Of a stretch of 64,000 nucleotides of DNA, positions 36,200 to 48,086 are shown piece by piece. How positions within the stretch are numbered: position 1 is the first letter of the stretch; the number at the start of each line of letters is the position of its first letter. Position numbers and translations under genes: made by a program. Under the pieces are notes generated by a model. That model was given only the letters and a program-made list of their open reading frames with translations, did no database searches and had not been told where the DNA came from. The DNA is taken from assembly GCA_964036665.1 (NCBI GenBank), contig OZ038526.1, positions 27,652,001 to 27,716,000 on the forward strand. The letters run 5' to 3'. The stretch comes from Gordius sp. MW1 (lineage: Eukaryota; Nematomorpha; Gordioida; Gordea; Gordiidae).

Positions 36200-36995
36200 T
36201 AGAGCTGTTAAAGTTGTTACGTTTTTTCCGGAGCAAGTTCCAGTTACTTACCTAATGGAACTAGTTACATTAAAAGTTACTCGGATAAAATAAAAAGAAA
36301 ACAATTTTAATATAATTTATTCACATATTAGAATAAAAATCGTATATTCTATAGTTGTCTCTTTCACTAAATATTAGTTTACCCATACTAAATAGGCGCT
36401 AGACCGTGGCGCTGGATCGTAGGGGTACATTGAATTTATTGAAATGTTTTTTAAATTTAGGGAAATTATTATATATTTTTAAAGATCCATCATTATTATT
36501 GCAATAAAAAAAAGTGTAAATGCATTCTTGGATGTTTTCCGACTTAGAAAGTTTAATAAATCTATCCTAGGTCCATAGGAGCTGATATGTAAGTCATCTT
36601 GAGGTTGCACAATTAGCAAACAATATCATCCACTTAAGATCTTTTTTTAAGAAAAATAGTTATAAAAGAATGGCCAAATGGTTGTTTTGAATTTCCATAT
36701 CAAATTAAAATAATACAAGCTGTATAATTATAAAATATAAATAATTCAACAACTTTCAACAATTTTATATTATGAGTAATATCAAATGGCTTAATGATCA
36801 AAACTTAAGTAATTTAGCAAAAAGTTAAAAATTCATTTTTCATATTATACATTAAGTAAGGAAAAAAATGATACTTGTAATTTTCTAATGGGATGTATAA
36901 TCTATTCCATATAGAATATAAATTTTTAGATGTAATCCGCGGAAATTTAACTTAAGAGGGATGAACACAAACGAGACGTGTAACTATTAATTGCT
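36200..36995. mobile_element. Truncated relative of the TAGAGCTGTT hAT element
   Basis: It starts TAGAGCTGTTAAAGTTG and shares a series of words with the element at 50017-52199: ACTTACCTAATGGAACTAG, ATTAAAAGTTACTCGG, TTCACTAAATATTAGTTTAC, CTAAATAGGCGC, GGTAGGGGTACATTGAA-like sequence, and ACACAAACGAGACGTGTAAC near its right part. No right terminal inverted repeat was found. Confidence 0.75.
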
Positions 36996-37127
36996 ATGCA
37001 ATTTATGGGCTCGTTTTTGGTTGTCCGTTGATGTCCGTCCGTTTACCCTCCAATGTATATATTTAATTAAATTAATATTTTGTTCTTGCTAATACCATTG
37101 ATAATATGACTTTTTGACCGTCCGCAG

Positions 37128-37132
37128 GCTAC
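37128..37132. repeat. BEL/Pao target-site duplication, left (GCTAC)
   Basis: GCTAC precedes the left LTR and is repeated at 43396-43400 just after the right LTR. Five base pairs is usual for BEL/Pao integration. The left flank TCCGCAGGCTAC and the right flank CTACTGATCATTG together rebuild a copy of the local TGACCAATGG repeat. Confidence 0.85.
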
Positions 37133-37644
37133 TGTTTATGGAAATTATGGAAGTTTATTGAAATACTGAAAATATGTATAATGAAATATAATAGTAAAAT
37201 ATGTAAGATCCAAATGTTTATGGAAATTATGGAAGTTTATTGAAATACTGAAAATATGTATAATAAAATATAATAGTAAAATATGTAAGATATGATAATG
37301 TAAATAAAGTAAATGATAATGCTTAAGTGTAGGATGATGATGTTTGAATGTATGTATATAGGTGATGTTGTTTGAAATTACATGTACGTGAATATGTTAT
37401 CATGACGTGTATCTGTCTTCTAGAAAATCATATTATTCATGAATGAATGTGTGTTGTTTATGTTATGTATTAACATGTGTGTATACGTTGTTCATGTTAT
37501 GTATTAACATGTGTGAATATGTTGTTCATGTTATGGGTTAACATATGTGTATATATGTTCATGTTATGGGTTAACATGTGTGTGTTCGGTGTTCATGTTA
37601 TGTATTAACATGTGTGTATATGTTGTTCATGTTATGTGTTAACA
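37133..37644 (-). repeat. BEL/Pao 3' LTR (512 bp)
   Basis: It contains a near-perfect tandem pair of a ~79-bp unit (TGTTTATGGAAATTATGG...) at the end farthest from the coding region. It also has about six degenerate ~38-bp repeats of ATGTTATGTATTAACATGTG type next to the coding region. The other LTR has the same architecture. Confidence 0.95.
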
Positions 37645-39290
37645 TTCTGCCCCCCCCCCCCGTTGAAAGTACTATCATCCAAATTGGTAGATCCGTGAAG
37701 AATATCATCGATAGGTAATACATGCAGTCTTGTTACTGGCCTTTTGATCAAACCAGCTGATGTTCTTAAAGTAACTACTCTAGTTAGTCCATCGGAGCCT
37801 GGGTGAATTTCTTGAATACGGGCTAAAGGCCATTTGAGAGGTGGCGTGTTATCCTCCTTAATTATTACAAGTTGACCGACCTTTATATTCTGAAATGATT
37901 TTTTCCATTTTTTACGCATCTGAAATTGATTTAAATACTCCTTTGACCATCGGCGCCAAAATTGCTGTCGTAATAATTCTGTGTGCTGCCATCGAGATAA
38001 AGTATTCAATTTTGCAGATGCCCAATTAGTTTCAGAGATAGAAGTGAAAGAAGAGCCAATCAAAAAATGCGCGGGAGTTAAGCATGATAAGTCATTTGGA
38101 TCTTCTGACAATTGTGGAAGAGGTCTTGAATTAATGATGGCTTCGATTTGAAAAAGTGTGGTGATTTCTTCATAAGTTAATAGGGCTTGACCCAATACTC
38201 TTCTCAAATGATGTTTGGTAGATTTGACGGCTGCTTCCCATAAACCACCAAAATGAGGTGCTCTTGGTGGAATAAAGTGCCAATTAATGCCCTGTTCTGC
38301 TAGTTTCAACTTTATTCTTTCGTGGTTGCTGGGACTAAGTAAAGACTGTAGCTGTAATAATTCCTTGTTAGCTCCAGTAAAAGTGGTTGCATTATCGGAA
38401 TAAATATTGAGTGGTTTACCTCTCCTAGCTATAAAGCGTTTTAAAGCATTAAGAAATGCTTCAGTGGTAAGGTCTAATACTAACTCTAGATGAACTGCTC
38501 TTGTATTAAGACAAACAAACAATGCAGAATAGACCTTAATGAGCTTGCTATTTCGACGTTTACTCTCCCGAATTTGTAATGGTCCAAAGTAATCTAGACT
38601 GGTGTTATAGAATGGTCTGGTAGGTACAACCCGACAAGTTGGAAGATTGCCCATGATACATTGTTGTGGTCTTGGCTTAACCTTAAAACAGGTAATGCAT
38701 TTTCGTATTACTTGCTTGACAAGAGATCTGGCACTGATGGGCCAATAGGCGGTTCGAACATTAGCTATAGTATTTTGCACACCAGTATGCAAATATTCTT
38801 CATGGTACATTTTAATTATGAGATTAGTAATGAAGTGATTTTTTGGAAGAAGAACAGGATGTTTTTGACTAAAAGGGACACTTGCGTTTCTTAGTCTTCC
38901 GCCTACTCTGATTACACCATCGTGAATAAAAGGGGTTAAACTGAGTATTTTACTGTTGTTTGATACCCTATTAAACTTTACAAGGGTATGTAAATCTGTT
39001 GAAAAACATTCCATTTGGACTATTTTTAACACAGTTAATGTAGCTTGAGAAAGTTCTGTGGTTGACAAGGATCTATATTTCAAATGATTTTTACATTTAA
39101 TGTTTGAATAAAACCGTAAACAATATGCTATAATTCGTGTCAGTTTCCGAAAATTAGAATATTTTGTTAACAAAGGATTAGTCTTACAAATAGTAGAGCA
39201 GTGCACTGTTTTGTGTTCGGGTATATTGGACATATCACTCAAAGACAAATGCTCATAATAGGACAGTCGGTGGATAACCAAATGGGTCCT
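37632..39290 (-). pseudogene. BEL/Pao pol: integrase and C-terminal domain (open)
   Basis: This is the longest open frame in the window, about 550 codons on the minus strand. It has an HHCC zinc-binding region (HEEYLHTG, then CITC near 38690), the integrase core with YFGPL and its first Asp near 38590, SDNATTF near 38390, GLWEAAVKST with the Glu near 38240, and a C-terminal region with LKWPLARI near 37840 typical of the DUF5641 tail of BEL/Pao. It is open within itself but out of frame with the upstream RNase H part, the break being near 39280. The family's product would insert the cDNA copy into host DNA. Confidence 0.92.
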
Positions 39291-41584
39291 GTCCACCATT
39301 TTATATCATTAATCAACTCACTTGGTGAACAGCCTCTTGATAAAGAGTCGGCTGGATTGACACTTGTTTGTACATGATGCCAATTGTCAACTTTAGAGTT
39401 TTGTTGAATTTTTGCTACTCGATTAGCCACAAAGGTATTCCAGTTGCTAGGTGAACCCTTGATCCATGCTAACACTATTGTCGAATTAGTCCAACAATAT
39501 GTTGTGGATTTTGGAACTTGAAATGCTAAATGGACAATTTTTAATAATTTTGTTAGCAGAAGTGCCCCGCACAATTCTAGTCATTGAAATGCTTTTGATA
39601 GGAGCAACTCGCGATTTGGAGCAAAGAAGTCTACTCGACCAGTTATCATTGCTGGAAGATCGAATGTATATACATGCCCCATATGCGATTTCGCTTGCGT
39701 CATAGAAAACGTGAATTTCTATCTTCAAGGGATTCTCATGGCCTATAACACGCCGGGGAATGTCAAGTGAGCTTAAAAGTACAAACTGATTTTTAAATGA
39801 TGTCCATTTATTGCTAAGATCACTAGGAAGTGTTTCATCCCAAGATTGCTGCATAAATACCTTAGCTCTTGTCAATACAGGCCCTAGTAATCCAAGTGGA
39901 TCAAACATTTGAGAAATATGTGATAGAACATTTCGTTTTGATATAGTATCCCTTATAGTTTCATTTTTATTGTTGAATCGAATGTTGCCATTTTGTGGAT
40001 TCCAATGGATACCTAAAGTCTTCATGTTACTATGCTTGTCTAACGGTATGATTTCGTCACTAGAAATTGGTGGTAGTTGAGTGAATAATGAGGTGGAATT
40101 TGTGGCCCATTTTCTTAGATTAAATCCAGCTTTTTTTAGCATGGTCTGTATTTGTACTACAATAATTTTAGCTTCTGAAATGTTGTGTGCCCCTGTTAAT
40201 AAATCGTCAACATAAAAATCTCGTTGTGCTATGCGTGCTCCAACTGGGAACTCGTTGCATTCATCTTCAGTCACTTGTTGAAGAACTTTAGTAGCTAAGT
40301 AAGGTTCTGATGAGGTTCCATAAGTAACTGTAAGTAAGTCAAAGGATTGAACAGGATGTGATATTTCATCTCGCCACAGTATTCTCTGCAATTGAGTATG
40401 TGCTGGATTAATCAATATCTGTCTGTACATTTTTTCGATGTCTGCTGTGATTGCAATATTGTGACTACGAAACCTTAATATTATTGATATTAAGTCCTGC
40501 TGAATCTTAGGACCAACCATCAGAGTGTCATTTAATGATAGTCCAGAAGTTGATTTAGCGGATCCATCAAAGACTACCCGCAATTTTGTCGTGAGGCTGT
40601 CCATTTGAATATGGCGTGATGCGGCAGATAAAAGACAGGTAAATCTTGTGATTTTGTTTCAGTAGTGGGGGCTAGGTGGCCCAAACGTTGATACTCAAGG
40701 ATAAAACTTGTGTAATCACGTCTTAGTTCAGGATTCCGCAACATCTTATTTTCAAGAGATTGAAATCGGATGAAAGCTTGTTTGTAAGAATTTCCCAATT
40801 TTTTAACCTGATCCTTTAGTGGTAAGTCTACAATATATCTGCCAAATGAATTTCGTCTGTAAGTAGCCTTGAATATCTCTTCACATTGATGCTCTTCATT
40901 GGAGTACTGAACTGGTTGGGTTATCTCTTCAATTTCCCAAAAATTAGTTAGTTGCTTATTTAATATTTGAGTAGACAAATTGCATGTTTGTGTAACTTTA
41001 GAATTCCACCGGTTAGAAAAAGAATATGGACCAGAAATTATCCAACCGAATTGTGTGTTTTTAAACACTAATCCATTTTGAAGATTTAATTGTTCTGTGC
41101 ATATGACATCCCAAAACAATTCAACATCAATCAGAATATCTATTTCACTAGAGATGTTGAAGGAAGGGTCAGCAAGTTGTAAATTGTCTGGTATTAAAAT
41201 ATTTGACGTTGGGATTGATAATGTTAAAAGGTTTGTTGTAATATGATTCATAACTAAGAATTTTAGTTGAGCATTGTATTTACTATGCAAAGAATGAACC
41301 CTTGCATCAACGCAAGTTTTAATAGATGATTGACTGTTATTGATGCCTCCTATTGCAATTGAAATTTCTTGTAAATTTAATTGCAACCTGTTAGCAAACT
41401 CAGTTGTGATGAAATTTGATTGGGATCCTGAATCTAAGAGAGCACGACATATGTGGGTATTTCCTTTCACATCATTTATTCCAATTAAAGCTGTAGGGAG
41501 TAATACCTGTATGGAATCCTTATGATGATGTATGTTTAAAGCTGAATTTGTTGATGAAATTTTTTGTAAATCATGATGGTGCAA
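39240..41584 (-). pseudogene. BEL/Pao protease, reverse transcriptase and RNase H, frameshifted
   Basis: From the high coordinate down: a retropepsin-like LLDSGSQSNFI near 41430; the segment FGRYIVDLPL near 40850 that precedes RT in this family; RT with VVFDGSAKS near 40570, ITADIEKMYRQI near 40440 and the catalytic YVDD box near 40215; an RNase H core starting with a VFYDASE motif near 39710; and a continuation with NPADSLSRG near 39350. At least two frame breaks are visible, near 40590 (just before the first RT motif) and near 39560 (inside RNase H). Confidence 0.92.
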
Positions 41585-41589
41585 GAGTG

Positions 41590-42667
41590 TATTGTGTCTT
41601 TTGTAACATATCCTACATGATCCTGCCGTGCAATGTGAGATGCTATGATTTTGGTTTAAACAATTTGAACAAAGAGAGTGCTGCTTGACAAGTTCTCTTT
41701 TTCCCTCACAAGTTGAGTTTAAGAATTTTTTACATCTAAAAATAAAATGGGATTGATTGCATATGAAGGAGCTAGGAGTGGAAATAGCTAGGTTTTGAAA
41801 TGATTACCTTTGATTAGAACATCTGTATTTTCTAGTTTATTAGTACTTTCCAAAATGTGGCATTGGTGAGCAAGGAAATCTGTCAAATTTAAGAAATATG
41901 GGATCTCATCCCCTTTGATTGTAGATTCCCAAGCCTTATTGGTGGTCAAATCTAATTTATTTGTAACTATATATATTAACAACTGATCCCAATGTTCCAC
42001 CGAACAATTTAATGATTTTAGTGCTGGTGTGTTTTAGTAACCCATCCAATAATTTTCGGATGTCTAGAAATGACTCCTTTCTAACCATTTTTATATTAAA
42101 TATACCTCTAATATGTTTATTAATTATTAGTCTCTTGTTGTTAAAACGATCATTTAACAAGTCCCATGCAACCTTATAATTATCTGTTGATATGTCTAGG
42201 GATTGAATTATAGCCGCATTGCCCTTTAATGACAGTTTTAAGTAATTCAACTTTTCTACATTTGATATATCCAAGTTATTGTGAATAAGTGTAGTGAACA
42301 AATAGGAGAAACCTAACCACTCCTCATAATTCCCGTCAAAGTGAGGCAATTCATTTCGAGGAAGTTGTAGTTTCCCAGATGTTAAAGATGGTTGACAGAT
42401 TGTTGGTGTGTGAGTTTGGTTAATGATACTCTGTGCCTTTGATATTGCCTTATAGTAATTGTCTTCAATCTCTTTTTGCTCATGAGAGTTTTCATCAATT
42501 ATATCAACTTGTTCTTGAAAATCCTCATATTTTGAATATAAACTTTTAATATTTTTAAGTCTTAATTTTATATTGATTATATCATCAGATGATGATTCTA
42601 CATAGTCCATAAATCTTGCAAGGCTTTTTACAAATGTTGTCTTTTTCCTTTCAAATTTTGCAGTCAT
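41590..42667 (-). pseudogene. BEL/Pao gag with zinc knuckles, frameshifted
   Basis: The likely start is the ATG at 42667 (MTAKFERKKTTF). The N-terminal two thirds is a Pao-type gag (DUF1759-like) with FDGNYEEW near 42330 and LSLKGNAAIIQSL near 42220. The frame breaks near 42000 and resumes with EHWDQLLIYIVT. It shifts again near 41790 before a cysteine-rich knuckle region, CSNCLNQNHSISHC near 41650. Such gag proteins form the particle that packages the element RNA. Confidence 0.88.
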
Positions 42668-42699
42668 GCTGATCTGGTTTGGGGCTCGAAGGACCAAAA

Positions 42700-43395
42700 T
42701 GTTTATGGAAATTATGGAAGTTTATTGAAATACTGAAAATATGTATAATGAAATATAATAGTAAAATATGTAAGATCCAAATGTTTATGGAAATTATGGA
42801 AGTTTATTGAAATACTGAAAATATGTATAATGAAATATAATAGTAAAATATGTAAGATATGATAATGTAAATAAAGTAAATGATAATGCTTAAGTGTAGG
42901 ATGATGATGTTTGAATGTATGTATATAGGTGATGTTGTTTGAAATTACATGTACGTGAATATGTTATCATGACGTGTATCTGTCTTCTAGAAAATCATAT
43001 TATTCATGAATGAATGTGTGTTGTTTATGTTATGTATTAACATGTGTGTATACGTTGTTCATGTTATGTATTAACATGTGTGTATATGTTGTTCATGTTA
43101 TGGGTTAACACATGTGTATATATTGTTCATGTTATGGGTTAACATGTGTGTGTTCGGTGTTCATGTTATGTATTAACATGTGGTGGCCCGTCAACTCGCC
43201 GAAAACAATCTCGCCGAAAATTGTCCCCCAGCTAAAAAAATGTCCCCAAATTTGTGATTGGTTGATGGGTTAGGGTTAATAAGCTTGGGGACCTTTTTTT
43301 AGCTGGGGGACATTATTTTTCGGCGAGATTGTTTTCGGCGAGTTGATAGGGCACCTTAACATGTGTGTATATGTTGTTTATGTTATGTGTTAAGA
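42700..43395 (-). repeat. BEL/Pao 5' LTR interrupted by a MITE
   Basis: It is the same LTR as at 37133-37644, with the 79-bp tandem pair and the ~38-bp repeats. It is longer because a 174-bp MITE plus a 9-bp duplication sits at 43182-43364. Subtracting these leaves 513 bp against 512 in the other LTR. The end reads TTAAGA where the other LTR reads TTAACA. Confidence 0.95.
43182..43355. mobile_element. Mutator-type MITE inside the BEL/Pao LTR
   Basis: Ends are GGTGGCCCGTCAACTCGCC and the near-complement GGCGAGTTGATAGGGCACC. The interior is also largely palindromic (GAAAACAATCTCGCCGAAAA and its complement). The 9-bp duplication TTAACATGT is exact at 43173-43181 and 43356-43364. Nine base pairs points to a MULE-like transposase. 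The insertion is younger than the LTR retrotransposon it sits in. Confidence 0.93.
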
Positions 43396-43400
43396 GCTAC

Positions 43401-44110
43401 TGATCATTGAAAAAAATGACCATTGGCCAAATAAATCGAAATTTTTTTCGTTTTTGAATAGGTTAACATTGATAATTACCCTATGCCCTCCACTACAAGG
43501 GCCTATGCATTTACTGATATGGGTCCCTGTGCCCCTATTTAATTAAATGCTATGCAATTTATGGGCTCGCTTTCCATTTTGTTTGTAACGCTGTTCGGTG
43601 TCTTGTCTTGTCTTGCAATGTCTTGTCTTGCACCGAATGTCTTGATGTCTTGCACCGAATGTCTTGTCTTGCACAGAATGTCTTGTCTCGTTGTTTACTC
43701 TTAATTATTGTTTATTTAACTAGTTTTTGGGTTCGAATCCCGGAGTTTTTTTTGACTCTTATGATTGTTCTCGTTACTACCATTGATAATAAGACTTTTT
43801 GGCCATCCGTTGGGTGCACCAATGAAAAAAATGTTAATTGGCCAAAATGTGAATCCAAGTTTTATTTCGTTTTATATTTGACTATTATGATTGTTCCTGT
43901 TACTACCATTGCTATTATGACTTTTTGGCCGTCCGTTGGTTGCTGACCAATGGAATAAAATGACCATTGGCCAAAATGTGCTTCGAAAATTTTTTTTTCT
44001 TTTTTTTGACTATTGTGAATTTATATCGACTTTTACCGTGTCCTGGCTGCTGACCAATGCAAAAAAATGACCTTTGGCCAAAATGAGCATCAAAAATTTT
44101 TTGGCCAAAT
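43401..44110. repeat. TGACCAATGG repeat field, part 1
   Basis: The pair CTGACCAATGG...ATGACCATTGGCCAAA recurs with spacers of about 100 bp, e.g. near 43818, 43945 and 44050. It is preceded each time by a CCGTCCGTTGG-like or CCGTGTCCTGG word and by phrases such as ACTACCATTG. A run of CTTGTCTTGCACCGAATGT repeats lies at 43600-43690. It is non-coding. Confidence 0.75.
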
Positions 44111-45854
44111 TTTATATATAACCAAAAAATTTATTATAGATGGTCTAACAGATAGCCAACTATGTAATATATTTTTAACCTTATAAATGCATATATATTT
44201 TTTTATTGGTTTAATATATTTCATTTAATTAGATTGTGATTTCATAAAAAACCTAAAAAGTAATAAAAAAATAAGGTTTTAGGTCATACTCATTTATTTA
44301 ATAATTAGTTTAGAGACCTGCACGGCCCTTCCTTGCCCGAGTATGGGCATAAAAGCCAGCTAAACGTAATTCTTTTATCTTTCTTATTCGTTGTGGTTAA
44401 TAATAACTAATTAAAACATTTTAAATCTTTTGATAATTACCCTTCCCTGCCACCACGCCCATGACCCTTTTATTAGTTTGTTATATAGTATTAAGTTTAT
44501 GTGACTTATTAATTGCTATTGATCAAACAACTTTTTAACCCGTGTGGCTTATATTTTCCCCCATCCATTACAAAAACTTAAACTTACTCGCACACATGTT
44601 TTTTCCCCCCCACAAACACACAAAAACGTAATATTAATATTGCTTTCTAAATAATAATTATATCGTATTTTTCTTTTAAATACGTTCTGAAATTGAGGGA
44701 AAATGGAGGATGATATTGATAAGGGAGAAAAAAACGTGCGAATGAGAAATTGTGCTTACTAAGGGTTATTATATTATTATACAAACACACGCACTCACTC
44801 TACGCTTGAATTTGTTGTGCGATGTTTATTGATAAATTAAATACAACAACCCCGTCCCCTATCGTAAAAAGGGCGGGAGAGAGAGAAGGGAAGAGGGGGT
44901 ATATAAAACAAAATCGCGTGGGTTATAATAAATCAGGGTAGGTAAAAAATAATAAATAATAATGCTTGCTTACTATAATAAAATCCAGGCAAGAAGGAAT
45001 ATGTAGGAAGGATGATTATTTGTGTTAAGGCCTTGGTTTTGATATTTGCGCTCAAGTGAGTGGGGGGGGAGGGTATATGATGTGGGCGTTTATTGATTTT
45101 TTTACTTAAAGCTTCACTATTTATTGATGAAAATTGCGCGCCTTTAGGTTGTAGTGTAAATATAAATATTACGTCCACGAGGAAGCTAGAAATTTGTGTA
45201 TTTTTGCTAATTTATCAAGAACTTAATTTATTATAAGTTAGCAATAAAATATATTAACTATTGTTTATTACTCTTTAAGATAAAATATTTTTGGTGCAAA
45301 ATGGTACTTAAATTTTTTCAAATATGCTTAAAACTATATCATGACTTTGATTTAATTAGAATAATTTATCGAAAAGCACCGATTAATCTCGCAATGAATA
45401 GAATCAATCTAAGAATTCAACACGACATAATGTTTACAAGCTGTGATATGATCTTAGTTATAACCATAGACTGCTTATCAACGCACAAAATGTGTACCCT
45501 TTTTCCGCCATCTTGACTTGCACTTTGTATAGTGGTAAGGTAATCATATAGAAATTCGTAATTTTCGTAAATTAGATAATCTTAAGGTAAATAAAAAAAT
45601 ATTGAATTGAATAGATATCAAAAACAGCATTTTAAAATAAATATCATTTAAAAAATACATAAAAATTAAAAATGTAAAAAAATGCGATTAAAGTTTGTTT
45701 AATAATATAGCTCCATCAATTTTAATTGCTATTTTGTATAATATTAATTTATTTAAGTTCGTTTTAATTTATAAACTAATGATGAAGGTAAATTGACTGT
45801 TATAGGGCAAAATTACATGGTTAAAATACACCAATTGCTCTCCTCAAGATGGAG
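44111..45854. other. AT-rich spacer
   Basis: No gene is supported. Some GC-richer words near 44315-44345 (GAGACCTGCACGGCCC) resemble TAGAG-type hAT MITE ends. Open frames at 44933-45178 and 45301-45516 lack family features. Confidence 0.5.
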
Positions 45855-46790
45855 GTTGATCGTCCGCAGGCTACTGACCAATGGAAAAAATGACCTTGGC
45901 CAAATAAATCGAATTTTATTTTCGTTTTTGAATTGGTTAACATTGATAATTGCCCTATGCCCTCTTAAATTTTTTGTTCTTGTTAATAACATTGATAATA
46001 TAGGCTTGGCCGTCCGCTGGCTACTGACCAATAAAAAATATGACCATTGGCTGTGAAGTTTTTTAGATATACTGACGATACCTATGACATTTTGAGAAGC
46101 GCGGTAGCAACAGGTAGCGGAGCTATTGCATGTCGCTGCTAATTTCGTCGCAAGTCTTGAGCACCTGAAATATGTTGCGCGGTCGTAACAGGCAATAGCG
46201 GAGCTATTGCATGTCGCTGTTCCTTTTGTCGCAAGTTCGCTGGCTGCTGACCAATAGATAAAATGACCAATGGCCAAAGCGAAATTTTGTTTTGTTTTTT
46301 TTATTGCTATATTGTCTCTTATGTATTTATATCCTTTGTGACCGTGTCCTGGCTGCTGACCAAAGGAAAAAATGATCACTGGCCAAAGGGAAAATTTTTT
46401 AATATAGCACCTGTGACATTTTGAGAGCAATCGTAGGCAATAGTGGAGCTATTGCATGTCGTTACTCATTTCGTCGCAAGTCCGCTGGCTACTGACCAAA
46501 GAAAAAAATGACCATTGGCTAAAGTGTAGATCGAATTTTTTTTTATTTTTTATATTTGTCTCTTATGTATTTATTTCCTTTTTGCCCGTGTCTTAGCTTC
46601 TGACCAATAGATAAAATACCATTGGCCAAAGTGTGAATCGAAGTTTTTTATATATTTTTAACGTTTGTCTCTTATGTATTTATTTTCTTTTGCCCGTGTC
46701 CTAGCTGCTGACCAATAGATAAAATGACCATTGGCCAAAGTGTAAATAGAATTTTTTTTTTAATTTGTCTCTTCTGCCTTTAAATTGACA
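45855..46790. repeat. TGACCAATGG repeat field, part 2
   Basis: Units of about 95-130 bp run TTTGTCTCTTATGTATTTAT, CCCGTGTCCTAGCTGCTGAC, CAATAGATAAAATGACC, ATTGGCCAAAGTG. They are clearest in tandem from 46250 to 46780. A second word, GGAGCTATTGCATGTCGCTG, is interspersed near 46125, 46205 and 46445. The paired CCAAT/ATTGG words can fold on each other. The reading frames crossing the array are by-products of the repeats. Confidence 0.85.
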
Positions 46791-47486
46791 TTTTTGAGAT
46801 GCGCGAGGAACAGGCGTTGCTATGCACTTTAATATTATATGCCTATTAATTTCTATGTAAGTATTTTGTTGTTTTATACCTAATCTAATATATAAAATTC
46901 TCGTGTCACGGTGTGGGTAGTTAAACTCCTCCAAAACGGCTGGACCGATTTTTATGAAAATTTCTGCGAATATTTGGTAGGTCTGAGAATAGGTTTTAAA
47001 CTTTATTCCAAATCTTTAAGTGATAAGACGGTCAAGTTATTTTGTTTTATACGTTTTGACGTTTAATAAAATGTCAATCTAACGCAACCTCATGACGTAA
47101 TGCATATTTATCGGCTGCTTTGAAAATTTGAATAAACAGTTTACTTTTTAGAAGATTTTTACCCTCATATTCAATGTTCTTCATAGATAAATCTCTGAAT
47201 CGGGTTTAACGGGTAAGTTTAATTTCCCTAAATTTGTAAAAGAAGATATTATCTAATATATAAAATATTTTGTAGGATCTTTGCATTGTCATTGCCAATT
47301 TTAAAATTCGTCGTTTTGGTATGAGTTAACCAAAACGGCTGGAGATCTTTGTAAAAATTTCTGCGAATATTTGGTAGGTTTGAATAGGTTTTAAACTTTA
47401 TTCGAAATCTCTAATTAGATTAAAATAAGATATGTCTATTATTCACTGTTAAATATATAACCTTAAACCCGACCCGGACCGCGTAG

Positions 47487-47773
47487 TCAACATCGGAATT
47501 AGAAAAGTGCTACCACGAATCCCTATGATTCCCACAGATGTGCCGATTGAATTTATACGTATTCAATTTTCAATTAAATTCGCTTTCGCAATGACAATTA
47601 ATAAGGTTCAAGGTCAAACGATGTCTATTTGTGGCTTAGATTTGGGCACATCATGCTTTTCCCACGGACAGCTATACGTGGCATGTACTCGCGTGGGAAA
47701 CCCCCATTTGTTTGTGTTGGCTAAAGATGGACTAACCAAAAATATTGTATACTCCATCGCATTTAAAGATTGA
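47487..47773 (+). pseudogene. Helitron Pif1-like helicase, C-terminal fragment
   Basis: About 95 codons end at a proper stop. FAFAMTINKVQGQTM and QLYVACTRVGNPHLF correspond to the last conserved helicase motifs of Helitron Pif1-like proteins. Helicase motifs I to IV are absent, so this is only the tail. Confidence 0.92.
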
Positions 47774-47775
47774 TG

Positions 47776-48086
47776 ATGAAAAACGAGATCTCCCAACAGG
47801 TACTTTATTCATTATTAAAAACACGGTTACTAATTTTCAATTTATTGGAATACACATTATTACAGGAGCCGAAACAAACAAGAAGGCTTGCTCGAAAGAT
47901 TTTTATGCATATCGTTTGATAATTAGACGCGGTCAAGACAACGCCATACTACGATGTTGTGAGCTTTGCCAACAATTCATGGTCGACATGTATGTGAAGA
48001 TAGAAAGCGAACTACGATACAGATATACCAACAGGAACTGCATTCACTTACGAGATGCTATTGCGAACAACGCCGACACAGCCTAA
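47776..48086 (+). pseudogene. Helitron replication-initiator N-domain fragment
   Basis: About 100 codons in another frame carry FYAYRLIIRRGQDNAIL, CQQFMVDMYVKIESE and IHLRDAI, features of the Helitron-like N-terminal domain that precedes the Rep nuclease. In an intact element this domain lies upstream of the helicase; here it lies immediately downstream of the helicase tail. It is truncated before the Rep catalytic motifs. Confidence 0.85.

Larger units (their letters stand above)
37133..43395 (-). mobile_element. BEL/Pao LTR retrotransposon, structurally complete
   Basis: Two LTRs flank gag-pol on the minus strand. Read on that strand the LTR runs TGTTAACA...AAACA. The 5' LTR is at 43395-42700 and the 3' LTR at 37644-37133. 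Just inside the 5' LTR lies TGGTCCTTCGAGCC near 42695, a plausible primer-binding site of tRNA-Arg type. Just before the 3' LTR is a G-rich purine tract. A 5-bp duplication (GCTAC) flanks the element. By eye the LTRs differ at only a handful of positions apart from a MITE insertion, so the insertion looks recent, yet the coding frames are broken in several places. It lies within a TGACCAATGG-type repeat field. Confidence 0.95.

Noticed and set aside
43715..43765. GGGTTCGAATCCC, a tRNA T-arm-like word
   Set aside because: No acceptor stem, D-arm or anticodon arm can be built around it.
44933..45178. 81-codon minus-strand frame
   Set aside because: Composition follows local AT content; nothing supports coding.
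45793..46430. A 205-codon minus-strand frame and an 87-codon plus-strand frame
   Set aside because: Both cross the TGACCAATGG repeat field and reflect the repeat unit.
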